This document shows, piece by piece, positions 1 through 8,504 of a DNA stretch of 64,000 nt. The notes beneath the pieces are model-generated. The model had not been told where the DNA came from and did not search any database. It saw only the letters and a program-made list of their open reading frames with translations. This DNA comes from Acidobacteriota bacterium (GTDB lineage Bacteria > Acidobacteriota > Terriglobia > Acidiferrales > UBA7541). The stretch is taken from positions 224,449 to 288,448 of the forward strand of contig JABCYZ010000005.1 of NCBI GenBank assembly GCA_013289955.1, given 5' to 3'. The translations under genes and the position numbers were made by a program. Position 1 is the stretch's first letter. Each line of letters starts with the position of its first letter.

Positions 1-25
1 TGCGTATCGCTGTCGCGACGGGTTA

Positions 26-241
26 CTAGCGGGGGCGGAGCGGCGGGCGCGCGGTGAGCGGGCGTGGGCGCATACGGAAGCGCGGGCTGAGGGGCGGAGG
101 GACGTTGCGCAGGAAATCGCCGCAGCAGGGGCAGCGGCCGTCGGCGGCGATGGGGCCGGTGGCGTCGGCGCGGAGCCAGTGGCCGCGGGCTTCACACATC
201 GGATTGATACATTGCACGGTGAAACCGGGCAGATACTGCAT
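26..241 (-). CDS. small zinc-ribbon protein, 71 aa
   Basis: A short protein with a likely treble-clef or zinc-ribbon metal site: a CINPMC pair near residue 12 and a CPCC pair near residue 37 would give four cysteine ligands. The C-terminus is rich in Pro and Arg and has no clear domain. An open frame continues upstream, but the ATG at 241 has a GAGGGAG ribosome-binding site about 7 nt before it, and the upstream part has no protein-like composition. It lies downstream of the ABC exporter operon on the same strand but has its own promoter candidate. The function is unknown; the metal site is inferred from the cysteine pattern. Confidence 0.7.
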   Translation of the reverse strand: MQYLPGFTVQCINPMCEARGHWLRADATGPIAADGRCPCCGDFLRNVPPPLSPRFRMRPRPLTARPPLRPR

Positions 242-335
242 GTGCGCTCCCTCAGTGGCCGCCAGCTTCAGCGTGCCCCGAACGGCGGGTGCGGCAGAAG
301 CTCCCTTGGGCGGCCCAACAGAATTGTTGGCGTGG

Positions 336-364
336 ATTCTGCCGCGCGGAGCCTGTGGTGTCAA
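336..364 (-). promoter_or_regulatory. sigma70-like promoter for the zinc-ribbon gene
   Basis: On the minus strand a perfect TTGACA (364-359) is followed after 17 nt by CAGAAT (341-336, four of six matches to TATAAT). Transcription would begin near 329, giving a leader of about 88 nt before the start at 241. The rest of 242-502 shows no gene. Confidence 0.5.
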
Positions 365-502
365 GAGAATTGAGCACAATAGATTGTGGTGGGGTTCTAG
401 AGGCGTTGACTCTCGGTCTGTGGCCGTGCGCGGAGTCGAAACAGCCTGAGGCCGAAGATGAGTCCGAGCTGAAAATGGCCGCAATGCACGAAGTTTAGAA
501 AG

Positions 503-2101
503 CTAGACGGAGCGGATCTGGCGAAAGCGGACGGCATACGCGAAGGCGAGTAGTGCGGCTGTGAGCGTGATGTAGCTGAGAGCGTAAGAGGTGGTGTGTG
601 GGCCACTGGCGGCGCCGGTGAAATCCAGGCCCGGCGTGTGGTTCATGGGGCCGACATACCAGATGGCAGTGAGAAGTCCCTCAAAAGGCTTGCCGGTGCC
701 GCTCGAGGTGCCGAGACCGAGAGCTAGAGCGGGGAGAAAAAGTGCGCCAGCGAACCAGGCGAAGAGGCCCGTGAAACTGCGGGCAAGGACGAGCCTTACC
801 CCAGCGCCAGCGCCGGTCAGGACGGCGACCGTCAGGCCGGCAAGAAAACAAGCTGCCAATTGGCGCGGGAGAATATTGGCACACGAGAAAAGCAGCGAGC
901 GTGTGCCGAAACGCGATTCCCGCGAACCCATGGCAGACCAGACCATGACCGGCCATATCCAAGCCACGCCGAGCAGAGGGCCTCGGGATATTTCGAGCGG
1001 CGAAGCGAATTGAGCGATGAGAAGACCGACGGCGACGCAATACCACCACCAGCGGAGCCCCTTCAACGCGAGCCCGAGCTCAGCAGCAAAAATCCGGCCG
1101 AAAGCGTTGCTGCGTACGGCGGATGTCAGGGGTGTCAGGCGCACGGTCGCGGCGGGATTTTCCGAAACAGCCCCGCCGGCAGCGGGTTGTTCGGCAACGC
1201 GCACCGTCGAGACTTTTATTGATTTTGGCGCCGAAGGGAAGAACCAGCTCACGGGGTCGAACCGATCGAAGAACAGCGCGGCTAGCAGGACGATCGCGCC
1301 GGCTGCGAGCATCCAGCCAAGACGCAGAAGAATCATTTGGCTGGTCCAGGGAACGCCTTGCCAGCGAAATGTTTCCAGGATTTTCGCAGGCGCATCGGCG
1401 ATGGTGAGCGAGAAACCGTCTTTGTAGCCTGGGATATTGGCTTTGGCTCCTTCGATCATGCTGTCGGCCACGGTCATCAAGCCCATGGGATCGAGCCAAT
1501 GCTTTCCGGTCATTTCGGGAAGGCCGACGCCGAGCATGGACCAGACAAAAAACCAGGCGACGTTGCCGAGGCCGCCACGCAAAAGCGGAAGCGTCTCGAA
1601 CAGGAAAGCAAGCGCAGCAATGAGGGCCATCGTGGGCAGCGCAATGACGAGGAACGGAGCGAGCAGGGCCACGGTATCGAGATGCGAATCTTCGGCTGCG
1701 AAGAATTGCATGCCGACGGCGGCCATGGCGAGCACCAAGACCATGGAGGAGAGGACGGCGAGATTGCTGAGGAATTTGCCTAGAGCGTAGGAGATCTTAG
1801 AAAGCGGCGTAGCGGCGAGGATCTGGCCGACGCCAGTCTGGCGGTCGCGGTCGATGGCGTTCTTGACGATGTAAAAGCCCACGAGAGAGACGAAACATGT
1901 GGTGACCATGGCCACGAGAGCGCCGATCCATGCGGAGGTGTAAACGCCGCGATAGCCGCCGAGATGAATAGTGATTTTGCCGGAGGCTGCGCCATAGCCG
2001 AGGAAGACGGCGAACAACAAGGTGAGCAGAAAGCTGTAGCGCCGCACGCGCTCGATAAAATCGGCGCGAGCGATGGCAAAAATGGCGCGCGGAGCGTTCA
2101 C
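503..2101 (-). CDS. ABC-2 type exporter permease
   Basis: Integral membrane subunit of an ABC exporter, 532 aa, with many hydrophobic segments. The first follows a short cytoplasmic N-terminus (IFAIARADFIERVRRYSF), as in ABC-2 permeases. I place the start at the GTG at 2101, which overlaps the TGA of the ATPase gene as GTGA, a classic coupling arrangement. The open frame extends to 2317, but that part is only the shadow of the ATPase gene and is Arg/Pro-rich. The permease should pair with the ATPase encoded just upstream. The substrate cannot be read from the sequence. Confidence 0.88.
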   Translation of the reverse strand: MNAPRAIFAIARADFIERVRRYSFLLTLLFAVFLGYGAASGKITIHLGGYRGVYTSAWIGALVAMVTTCFVSLVGFYIVKNAIDRDRQTGVGQILAATPLSKISYALGKFLSNLAVLSSMVLVLAMAAVGMQFFAAEDSHLDTVALLAPFLVIALPTMALIAALAFLFETLPLLRGGLGNVAWFFVWSMLGVGLPEMTGKHWLDPMGLMTVADSMIEGAKANIPGYKDGFSLTIADAPAKILETFRWQGVPWTSQMILLRLGWMLAAGAIVLLAALFFDRFDPVSWFFPSAPKSIKVSTVRVAEQPAAGGAVSENPAATVRLTPLTSAVRSNAFGRIFAAELGLALKGLRWWWYCVAVGLLIAQFASPLEISRGPLLGVAWIWPVMVWSAMGSRESRFGTRSLLFSCANILPRQLAACFLAGLTVAVLTGAGAGVRLVLARSFTGLFAWFAGALFLPALALGLGTSSGTGKPFEGLLTAIWYVGPMNHTPGLDFTGAASGPHTTSYALSYITLTAALLAFAYAVRFRQIRSV

Positions 2102-2997
2102 GCAGCGGCTCCAGCGGTCGCAACCGGGTTGCGCTGTCGGGCGAGCACGGCAAGGTAGGCGTCTTCGAGTGATGGCTCGAGTTGGCGCGCCTGGGCCAGG
2201 GGCGCGGAATCCGCAACAACACGCGCGTGGACGCCATCGCTGCGATGGGCGGTGTTGCTGACGAGATGCTTCGCCCGAAGCGCGGGAAGATTGGCGCTGG
2301 GGACGACGACTTCCCAAATTTTCCCCGTGACTTCTGAGAGAAGCGCTTCCGGCGTGGCATGAGCGAGAAGCTGGCCGTGAGCGAGGATGGCGATTTCCGT
2401 GGCCACGGCTTCGACGTCGGACACGATGTGTGTTGAGAGGATGACAATCCGCTCGCCGGCCAGCTCCGAAAGAAGATTGCGAAAGCGAACGCGTTCTTCG
2501 GGATCGAGGCCTGCCGTGGGTTCATCGACGATGAGTAGCTCGGGATCGTTGAGGAGAGCTTGCGCAATTCCTACACGCTGGCGCATGCCGCCGGAATATC
2601 CGCCGAGAGGACGCTTGGCGGCGTCGGCCAGATTTACCAGTGCGAGCAGCTCCGAGATGCGCCTGCGCGCTGCCGTTGCGGGAATTCCTTTGACGGCCGC
2701 GAGGTAGCCGAGGAATTCGATCGCGCTTAGATTTGGATAGACGCCGAAGTCTTGCGGAAGATAGCCGAGGACGCCGCGAAGAGCATTGGGATCGCGCGCG
2801 ATATCTTTATCATTCCACAAGACGCGGCCAGAGGAAGCTTCGGTGATCGTCGCAAGAATGCGCATGAGCGTCGATTTGCCGGCACCGTTGGGGCCAAGCA
2901 GGCCAAGAACGCCGGGCCTTAGCGAAAGCTGCACGCTATCTAGCGCCCGCACACCACCACGATAGTTCTTGCTGAGATTCTCGACCGTCAATTGCAT
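2098..2997 (-). CDS. ABC transporter ATP-binding protein
   Basis: Cytoplasmic ATPase subunit, 299 aa. Walker A GPNGAGKST is at residues 35-43, the signature YSGGMRQR at about 134-141, Walker B LLIVDEP at about 154-160, and the H-loop histidine (LSTH) at 190. The single nucleotide-binding domain with a C-terminal extension is typical of exporters such as CcmA/NatA-like proteins. The ATG at 2997 gives a natural N-terminus, MQLTVENLSKNYRG. The stop overlaps the permease start by 4 nt, so the two are probably translated as a unit. The substrate is unknown. Confidence 0.95.
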   Translation of the reverse strand: MQLTVENLSKNYRGGVRALDSVQLSLRPGVLGLLGPNGAGKSTLMRILATITEASSGRVLWNDKDIARDPNALRGVLGYLPQDFGVYPNLSAIEFLGYLAAVKGIPATAARRRISELLALVNLADAAKRPLGGYSGGMRQRVGIAQALLNDPELLIVDEPTAGLDPEERVRFRNLLSELAGERIVILSTHIVSDVEAVATEIAILAHGQLLAHATPEALLSEVTGKIWEVVVPSANLPALRAKHLVSNTAHRSDGVHARVVADSAPLAQARQLEPSLEDAYLAVLARQRNPVATAGAAA

Positions 2998-3139
2998 GGG
3001 ATTCCATCCCGCGGAGTGGACTGCCCGCTTGTGCTGCAGAGAATACGCAGAAAACGGACAAAAAGTTTACGGAAATAGCGAAATAGGGATTATGGAGACA
3101 AGAGAATAACAGGTCCGCGAGAATCCAGATTCTTGAGGA

Positions 3140-3790
3140 TCAGGGTTGCGGAGGCTTCGCTGGGGGCGCAGGCGGAGCAGTTGGAGCCGCCGGGGGTTCA
3201 GGAGCGGCGCCGATCGAGTCGAGGAGCTCGGCGAGATGCGCTTTCAGCGCGTCGACGGCTTGCTGCTTGTCGGTGAGCTGCTGCTTGAGGTCCTCAAGCT
3301 TGGCGAGGCCCGCCGTGTTGCTCGTGTAATCGGGTTTTGAGTAGACGTTGTCCTGCTCGAGCGAGAGTTCGCGCTGAACAAGATCCATGCCTTTTTGCGC
3401 TTCGGCAAGCTGCTTCTTGAGGTCGGTCACTTCGGCGGAAGCTTTGGCTTTTTGATCGGCATTTTCAGAAGGTGAGCCGGGAGCGGGCTGCCCGGAAGGA
3501 GCTGCGGCATTGGCATTTGGTGGGTTTGATGCATCCGCCGCGGAAGCTGCCGGAGCCGCATCGGAAGATGGATCCGGAGCAGGCGCGGAGCGCTTCAAAG
3601 TGTCATCGGTAATGACCGGAGTCGGCTGTTTCTCTGCGGCCTTCTTTTGTTCGCGGGCGCGGCGGGCAGCGTCGGCTACGGATTGCGTTTGAGACTGCGG
3701 ATCCGCTGATTGCGCCCGCACCTCGAGCGGCAGGACGGCAGCGGCAATCAGTGCGGCAAGTGCCAAGCGCAAAGAGATGAAGCGTGACAT
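3140..3790 (-). CDS. secreted coiled-coil protein, unknown function
   Basis: A 216-aa protein with an N-terminal signal peptide (hydrophobic stretch at about residues 7-20, then EVRAQS, a plausible signal-peptidase site). It continues with an Ala/Pro/Ser-rich low-complexity middle (about 60-110), a Lys/Glu/Gln heptad-like coiled coil (about 112-190) and a Pro-rich tail. I do not recognise a named family. It lies 142 nt upstream of the ABC ATPase on the same strand and could be co-transcribed. The location is presumably periplasmic; no enzymatic motif is visible. Confidence 0.8.
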   Translation of the reverse strand: MSRFISLRLALAALIAAAVLPLEVRAQSADPQSQTQSVADAARRAREQKKAAEKQPTPVITDDTLKRSAPAPDPSSDAAPAASAADASNPPNANAAAPSGQPAPGSPSENADQKAKASAEVTDLKKQLAEAQKGMDLVQRELSLEQDNVYSKPDYTSNTAGLAKLEDLKQQLTDKQQAVDALKAHLAELLDSIGAAPEPPAAPTAPPAPPAKPPQP

Positions 3791-4014
3791 GTTTTTATAC
3801 CTCTTGGGCTATGGGCAGGCTCAGGACCAAGAATACCGCCTCGCTTTGCTCGAGACAATTCCTGAGGATCTGGATGGTACGAATGCGGCAACCACTGGCC
3901 GCGAGGGCAGTTACGGGCGGGAGCCGATCAGGACGAGTGCGGGCCGGTTCGGGGCCTCAGGTCTGGCGGGAAGGTTCGCCAGAAATGGCATGCGCAGGAC
4001 GGCAACCTCACGAC

Positions 4015-4020
4015 TATACT
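4015..4020 (+). promoter_or_regulatory. -10 box candidate upstream of 4063 gene
   Basis: TATACT matches TATAAT at five of six positions and lies in the divergent interval 3791-4062. No good -35 box is found at the normal distance, so this is a weak call. Transcription would start near 4027, just before the tiny frame at 4031. The rest of this interval shows no gene. Confidence 0.3.
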
Positions 4021-4030
4021 CTTTCGGGAA

Positions 4031-4066
4031 ATGAAGAAAAAACTGGGCGAGACAGAGCGGCGATGA
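4031..4066 (+). CDS. possible 11-codon leader peptide (MKKKLGETERR)
   Basis: A tiny frame runs from the ATG at 4031 to the TGA at 4064-4066. That stop overlaps the ATG of the next gene at 4063 as ATGA. It begins 10 nt after the -10 candidate. The exact overlap would allow translational coupling to the downstream gene, whose own ribosome-binding site is weak. It could equally be chance; there is no supporting comparison. Confidence 0.25.
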   Translation: MKKKLGETERR

Positions 4067-4620
4067 GAGGAACGGCAAGAATCCGCGGGCGAGGAGCGCT
4101 GTTACTGGTCGCGGCGGGATGGATGGTTTCTGCGCCGGGTTCTTCGCATGCCCAGGAGAAGACGGCGCAGCAGGTCGATTCACAAGGGGCGGGCGGGCCG
4201 CAGGCAGCTTCCCAGAAGTCGGACACACAGGTCGGCACAGGTCCCTCCGCGCCGGGAAAGCACAAAGCCGCACTGCCGGAGAAAACGCACCGGTTTTGGG
4301 ATAAGGAAAACGACTGGCTGTTCGCCGGAGTCGGAGCGTCGCGGACGCTGGATTATTTTTCAACGCTGAACATGCGGCGCCGCGGGCGACAGGAAATTTT
4401 TCTGACGAATGAAGCGGTCGACAATCATGCCGCGTTCGCTGCGATTGAAGCATCGGCGACGGTGGTCTCGATCGGGGCAGCGTATTTGTTTCATCGTTAC
4501 GGGCATCACAAGCTGGAGCGCTGGACTTCGATCGTGCACATGGGACTAACGGCAACGGGTTCAGTGCGAAATTATTGTTTGAAGACGGCGCACTTCGCGC
4601 AAGCCCCGGGCCCCCCTTAG
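4063..4620 (+). CDS. secreted/membrane protein, unknown function, 185 aa
   Basis: The protein begins with an Arg-rich N-terminus and a hydrophobic stretch (ALLLVAAGWMVSAPG) ending in SSHAQE, a plausible signal-peptidase site. A low-complexity linker follows, then a globular part of about 100 residues with several hydrophobic helices (ASATVVSIGAAYLFHRY). The open frame extends upstream to 3784, but that part lies in the divergent promoter region; the signal peptide supports ATG 4063. No family was recognised. It is followed by the M48 protease gene on the same strand after 163 nt. Confidence 0.65.
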   Translation: MRGTARIRGRGALLLVAAGWMVSAPGSSHAQEKTAQQVDSQGAGGPQAASQKSDTQVGTGPSAPGKHKAALPEKTHRFWDKENDWLFAGVGASRTLDYFSTLNMRRRGRQEIFLTNEAVDNHAAFAAIEASATVVSIGAAYLFHRYGHHKLERWTSIVHMGLTATGSVRNYCLKTAHFAQAPGPP

Positions 4621-4783
4621 AACCCTGGCTATTTAAGGCGAATGCTTGTGCGGAAGCTGGCCATCCCATCTTCCTCACATGGAGTCTTGCGCGCTGGCGC
4701 TTCGTGCGGCATACTCCCGCGGCGTGCGGCCTTGGTCGGTAACGCACGGGTAGTCGGGCTTGGCGGTTTGCGAGGAGGTCTCG

Positions 4784-6172
4784 ATGGAGCGGTGTGTCTC
4801 TTTTCACCGTTTCGCCGCATTGTTTCCTTTGGCATTGTGTCTGTCCGCAGGGTTTTGTGGATCCGTGCATGCCGCGGCCTTCGTGCGCGCACAACCGCCT
4901 TACGCAGAAGCTTCGCCCTCGCCCGCGGTTCCTTCTCTGACGCAGTCCGCCCCATCAGCGGCTCAAGAGCCTGCAAAAAAAGGAGCATACACGCTCTCGC
5001 ACGAGCGCTATGAAAAGGCGGTCAGCTATTCGCGCGCGTCCTACACCATGTACTTTGTTTCGGTGGGCCTCAACGTCCTGGCGCTGGCGGTTTTCTTGCG
5101 GCTTGGGATTGCCGCGAGATTTCGGGATTGGGCCGAGAGCGTCAGCGACAGGAGGTGGGTTCAGGCGCTTGTTTTTGTGCCGCTGCTTGTCTTGACGGTG
5201 GACGTGGTCGCGCTGCCTCTGCGGATCTACGGGCACATTCTTTCGCTTCGCTATGAAATGTCGGTACAGAGCTGGGGGTCGTGGACGCTGGATTGGGGCA
5301 AGGAACAAGTGTTGATGGCAGGTTTTGGACTGATTTTTGCGCTGATCCTCTCCGCACTCATCCCCAGAAGCCCGCGGCGCTGGTGGCTGTATTTGTGGTT
5401 TGCGGCATTGCCGGTGGTGATGATCATTATTTTCATCAGCCCGTGGTTCATCGATCCGCTCTTCAATAAATTTGAGCCTTTGCAGACGTCAAACCCGGAT
5501 TTGGTCGCGGCCATCGAGATTCTGACCAGACACGCGGGCGTCCCGATTCCCCCGGACCGCATGTTTTTAATGCGGGCGAGCGAAAAGACCAACGCCGTCG
5601 ATGCGTATGTAACCGGACTGGGAGCGTCCAAGCGCGTGGTGATTTGGGACACCACGATTCAGAAGGCTACGCCCGACGAGACGCTTTTCATCGTGGGCCA
5701 TGAGCTGGGACATTACGTGCTCGGACATATCTGGAAGGGATTTTTGTTTGCTTCCGCTCTCCTGCTGATCGGATTTTATGCGCTGTTTCGCGCTCTGCAC
5801 TGGGTGCTGGGCCGCTGGGGCGGGGAATGGCGAATCTATGGACCGGAAGACTGGGCCGCCTTTGCGGTGCTTTTGCTTCTGGTGGAGATTGGAATGTTCC
5901 TGGTGGCTCCCGTGGCGAACGGATTCTCGCGGATGCAGGAGCATGCAGCCGATGTCTACGGCCTGGAAGTCACGCACGGGATTATTCCGGATTCCTCGGA
6001 GGTGGCGGCGCAGTCGTTTCAAGTTTTGGGAGAGGTGGATCTGGCGGATCCCAATCCGCCGGAATTCATCACTTTCTGGCTGTACTCGCATCCGCCCCTA
6101 GCGGACCGTCTCGTTTTCGCACACAGCTACGATCCGTGGTCGAAAGGCGAGTCGCCCAAATACGTGAAGTAG
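4784..6172 (+). CDS. M48 family zinc metalloprotease, Ste24-like
   Basis: An integral membrane protease of 462 aa related to CAAX prenyl protease 1 (Ste24). It has a signal-like N-terminus, an M48_N-type membrane region (about 85-220), the zinc motif HELGH at residues 306-310, and a downstream EHAADVYGLE supplying the third zinc ligand. The start is set at ATG 4784 because GAGGAGG precedes it by 7 nt; an upstream TTG in frame has no such site. Family members cleave membrane or misfolded proteins; the bacterial substrate is unknown. It probably acts in the cytoplasmic membrane. Confidence 0.92.
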   Translation: MERCVSFHRFAALFPLALCLSAGFCGSVHAAAFVRAQPPYAEASPSPAVPSLTQSAPSAAQEPAKKGAYTLSHERYEKAVSYSRASYTMYFVSVGLNVLALAVFLRLGIAARFRDWAESVSDRRWVQALVFVPLLVLTVDVVALPLRIYGHILSLRYEMSVQSWGSWTLDWGKEQVLMAGFGLIFALILSALIPRSPRRWWLYLWFAALPVVMIIIFISPWFIDPLFNKFEPLQTSNPDLVAAIEILTRHAGVPIPPDRMFLMRASEKTNAVDAYVTGLGASKRVVIWDTTIQKATPDETLFIVGHELGHYVLGHIWKGFLFASALLLIGFYALFRALHWVLGRWGGEWRIYGPEDWAAFAVLLLLVEIGMFLVAPVANGFSRMQEHAADVYGLEVTHGIIPDSSEVAAQSFQVLGEVDLADPNPPEFITFWLYSHPPLADRLVFAHSYDPWSKGESPKYVK

Positions 6173-6206
6173 TCAGGAGAAATTTGCCGAAGCTGGCAGG
6201 CGCCCG

Positions 6207-6803
6207 CTAACCGCGCCCTGCGGCATGCCGGCGGGAGAAAGCGGCGACCTTATGGCGGTTGCCGCAACGGGACATCGAGCACCATCGCCGCCGCCGCGTG
6301 CGTGAGTTGTCATAGAAAAGAAGCCCACACGTGGGGTTGGAGCAGACGCGGAGGCGGGCGCTGGGGCCTTCGGCAAGAAGTTCCGCGGCGGAGCGCGCGA
6401 TGGCGGCGAGGAGCCAAGCTAGACCACCCTCGCGGGCGACGAATTCCAGGCTCCATTTGCCGTTTTGGTCCAGAAGCTCGTCGTGGCCTTCGGTAATGCG
6501 CAAAACCTCATTGATCGGCTCGATCCACTTGGGTGATAGGGCTTCTTTGCCTAGGAGCGCGTGAAAGGTTTCGCCGAGGGACTCATGAAGCCTCTGGGCT
6601 TTGCCGAGAAGGGAGGCAGCGCTCTGGGGATCGTACTTGGGAAGTGAGAGCAATTGGGAACTGCGCTCGGAAGAAATGATTCGGGTGAGCAAAAGGAAAC
6701 CGAGGAGCTCTTCCCAAGAGAAGTTGGAAGACTTCAGCTCGTTGAGGAAATCAAGGGAGAGACGGCCACCGATGAGGACTGGAGAGTTGGAAGAGTGGTC
6801 CAA
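6207..6803 (-). CDS. CGNR zinc-finger / ABATE domain regulator
   Basis: Putative transcriptional regulator. The N-terminal stress-responsive ABATE-type region starts with LIGGRLSLDFLNEL, and the C-terminal CGNR zinc finger has CSNPTCG and CSMSRCGNRHK as ligand pairs. The open frame reaches a TTG at 6878, but that codon lies in the -10 region of a good promoter. I choose the TTG at 6803, which has AAGG 8 nt upstream and gives 198 aa. The choice of start is uncertain; the family call is firm. It is convergent with the M48 gene (34 nt gap). Confidence 0.8.
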   Translation of the reverse strand: MDHSSNSPVLIGGRLSLDFLNELKSSNFSWEELLGFLLLTRIISSERSSQLLSLPKYDPQSAASLLGKAQRLHESLGETFHALLGKEALSPKWIEPINEVLRITEGHDELLDQNGKWSLEFVAREGGLAWLLAAIARSAAELLAEGPSARLRVCSNPTCGLLFYDNSRTRRRRWCSMSRCGNRHKVAAFSRRHAAGRG

Positions 6804-6868
6804 CGTGTTTACCTTGGGAAACCGGTTAGGGCTCCGCAAACTGGCCGAAGGCAGCTCATAACCAGTTA

Positions 6869-6897
6869 AATATAGCAATACGGTTAAGGAAAGTCAG
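6869..6897 (-). promoter_or_regulatory. sigma70-like promoter for the CGNR gene
   Basis: On the minus strand CTGACT (6897-6892) and TATATT (6874-6869, five of six) are separated by exactly 17 nt. Transcription would start near 6862, which rules out the far-upstream TTG at 6878 as a start codon. Confidence 0.55.
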
Positions 6898-7548
6898 GCG
6901 ATTTCCTCCCACCCGCAGGTACGCCATCGTTGAGGCTTCGGACGTTCGCTCCGCGCTAGGGTGACAGCCGGGACTCCGAATTTCCCGGCTACGCTCGCCC
7001 GCGAACCTGCCGCCGTAGAGCTCTTTGGTTCAGGCCGCAAAGACCGCCCGGAGCTGCTGCTTAGAATCACCGAGAGCGGGCTAGATTCATCCGTGGGAGC
7101 CGGCGAAAACAATGGGAAAGAATTGCGCCGCTTGCGCGTGCTTCGTCGATTGAAAGCGATCGGTCCAGCCGGCAAAAATGGCCAAGAACCATTCCCGGCG
7201 CAGCCGGAAGAGAAACCGGATTCGAAAATGAAACGTGGCAAATTTGCGGGTAGTTGCCTTCGCGCAAGAAAAAAGAGTCCGCGCATTCTGGGAGTCGCGC
7301 GGATACGACAGGTCCCTTGCGGCTTTCGACCCTCCGGAAGAAAAAACGAAAGGAGTGACCAGGGCGATCTGCCGGAAGAGAAGCGTTTTTGCGGCTGCCG
7401 CTCTGTGTTAATTTGAAGCCGCGCTCGGGTGACCAGTTCCCTCCCCGGGCCGCTGCTTCTAGGCAGCGCTTCGGTGTGCCTGCTTACGGTGCCCATTGAA
7501 GGGCGTCTGAGAGTGCAGCGGCTGGTGCGAGTATCGTTGGAGCGATGA
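6898..7548. other. gene-free stretch with hairpins
   Basis: About 650 nt without a convincing gene. Open frames on both strands here are Arg/Ser-rich and lack ribosome-binding sites. Structures seen: an inverted repeat AGCCGGG/CCCGGCT at 6966-6990, a terminator-like hairpin at 7269-7303, and a CGCTGC/GCAGCG hairpin at 7451-7468. The octamer GTGACCAG occurs twice (about 7355 and 7429). A minus-strand small RNA ending at the terminator is possible. The promoter of the CPBP gene must also lie here. Confidence 0.5.
7269..7303 (-). terminator. intrinsic terminator candidate (minus strand)
   Basis: Read on the minus strand, TCCGCGC and GCGCGGA form a perfect 7-bp GC-rich stem with a 12-nt loop, followed after CTC by six T. 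No minus-strand gene has been recognised upstream of it, which suggests an unannotated transcript starting somewhere in 7304-7548. Confidence 0.5.
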
Positions 7549-8499
7549 ATGGACGACGACTCCTTTGGCACGCCGCCTGAGGCGCAAGGGACGCCCAATA
7601 AATCCGCGAGTGAATTTCCCGTGGTTTTGTTTCTGAACCAGACGGGCCTCCGCGCGGGATGGCGTTTGCTGATCTACGCGGCGATTTTCTTTGTCTTCTG
7701 GAGCTGTTCCATCCTCGTTCTCGGCCAATTTTTCAGCCCGGAGCGCGGCGCATCTTCTCTCCGTTATCAGATCCTCGGCGAATTCGCGAGTTTCCTGGCT
7801 GCGTTTTTTGGAGCCTGGATCATGTCGTTGATCGAACAGCGCCCCGTGAGCGTCTACGGACTTCCGGCGCGAGGCGCATTTGGAAAGCTCTTTTGGCAGG
7901 GCAGTCTCTTTGGATTCTGCGAAATCCTTCTGCTGATCGGACTTATCGCGGCATTTCGCGGATATTCCTTTGGAAGCCTTGCCGAACATGGCGCAGATAT
8001 CGCCAAGTGGGCTTTCGTCTGGGGCGCCTTTTTTGTCGTAGTTGCTTTGTTTGAGGAATTCCTATTCCGCGGCTACTCTCTTTACACTTTGGCCGACGGG
8101 GCCGGCTTCTGGCCGGCGGCCGTTCTTCTGGCCGGTGTGTTCGGATGGGTTCACAAGCACAACTCCGGCGAGAACTGGATCGGAGTGGCGGGCGTGTTTT
8201 TCGTGGGCTTATTCTGGGGTTTCACGCGGAAGCGAACGGGAAGCCTGTGGTTCGCGCTCGGCATGCACGCGACCTTTGATTTTGGAGAGACGTTTCTGTT
8301 TTCCGTTCCGGACAGCGGAATGATTTTCCCCGGGCATCTTTCGAACGCGACGTTGCATGGTCCCGACTGGATCACGGGGGGCACGCCTGGGCCTGAAGCC
8401 AGCGTCTTCGATTTTTTGATCCTGGCGGTTTTCTTTTTCGTATTTGACCGTTTGTATCCCGCAAGAGCAGTACAGAGATACGTCCCACCGGCGGTCTAG
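7549..8499 (+). CDS. CPBP family intramembrane metalloprotease
   Basis: Polytopic membrane protein of 316 aa with the CPBP (Abi/CAAX protease) motifs: EEFLFRG at 169-175, a His-containing segment (GWVHKHN) near 202-205, and GMHATFDFGE with His at 240. These are the expected catalytic and metal-binding residues of glutamate-type intramembrane proteases. ATG 7549 has GGAG about 6 nt upstream. It is convergent with the polysaccharide deacetylase gene, with only 5 nt between the stops. The substrate is unknown; family roles include prenyl-protein processing and bacteriocin self-immunity. Confidence 0.9.
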   Translation: MDDDSFGTPPEAQGTPNKSASEFPVVLFLNQTGLRAGWRLLIYAAIFFVFWSCSILVLGQFFSPERGASSLRYQILGEFASFLAAFFGAWIMSLIEQRPVSVYGLPARGAFGKLFWQGSLFGFCEILLLIGLIAAFRGYSFGSLAEHGADIAKWAFVWGAFFVVVALFEEFLFRGYSLYTLADGAGFWPAAVLLAGVFGWVHKHNSGENWIGVAGVFFVGLFWGFTRKRTGSLWFALGMHATFDFGETFLFSVPDSGMIFPGHLSNATLHGPDWITGGTPGPEASVFDFLILAVFFFVFDRLYPARAVQRYVPPAV

Positions 8500-8504
8500 A
8501 TCAT

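Noticed and set aside
503..2317. Permease frame extended to 2317 (604 aa)
   Set aside because: The extra 72 residues are the Arg/Pro-rich shadow of the ATPase gene; the GTGA overlap at 2101 is a better start.
6894..7598. Long open frames on both strands in the gap before the CPBP gene (151 and 234 aa)
   Set aside because: Arg/Ser/Pro-rich composition, no ribosome-binding site, no recognisable motif; probably GC-driven.
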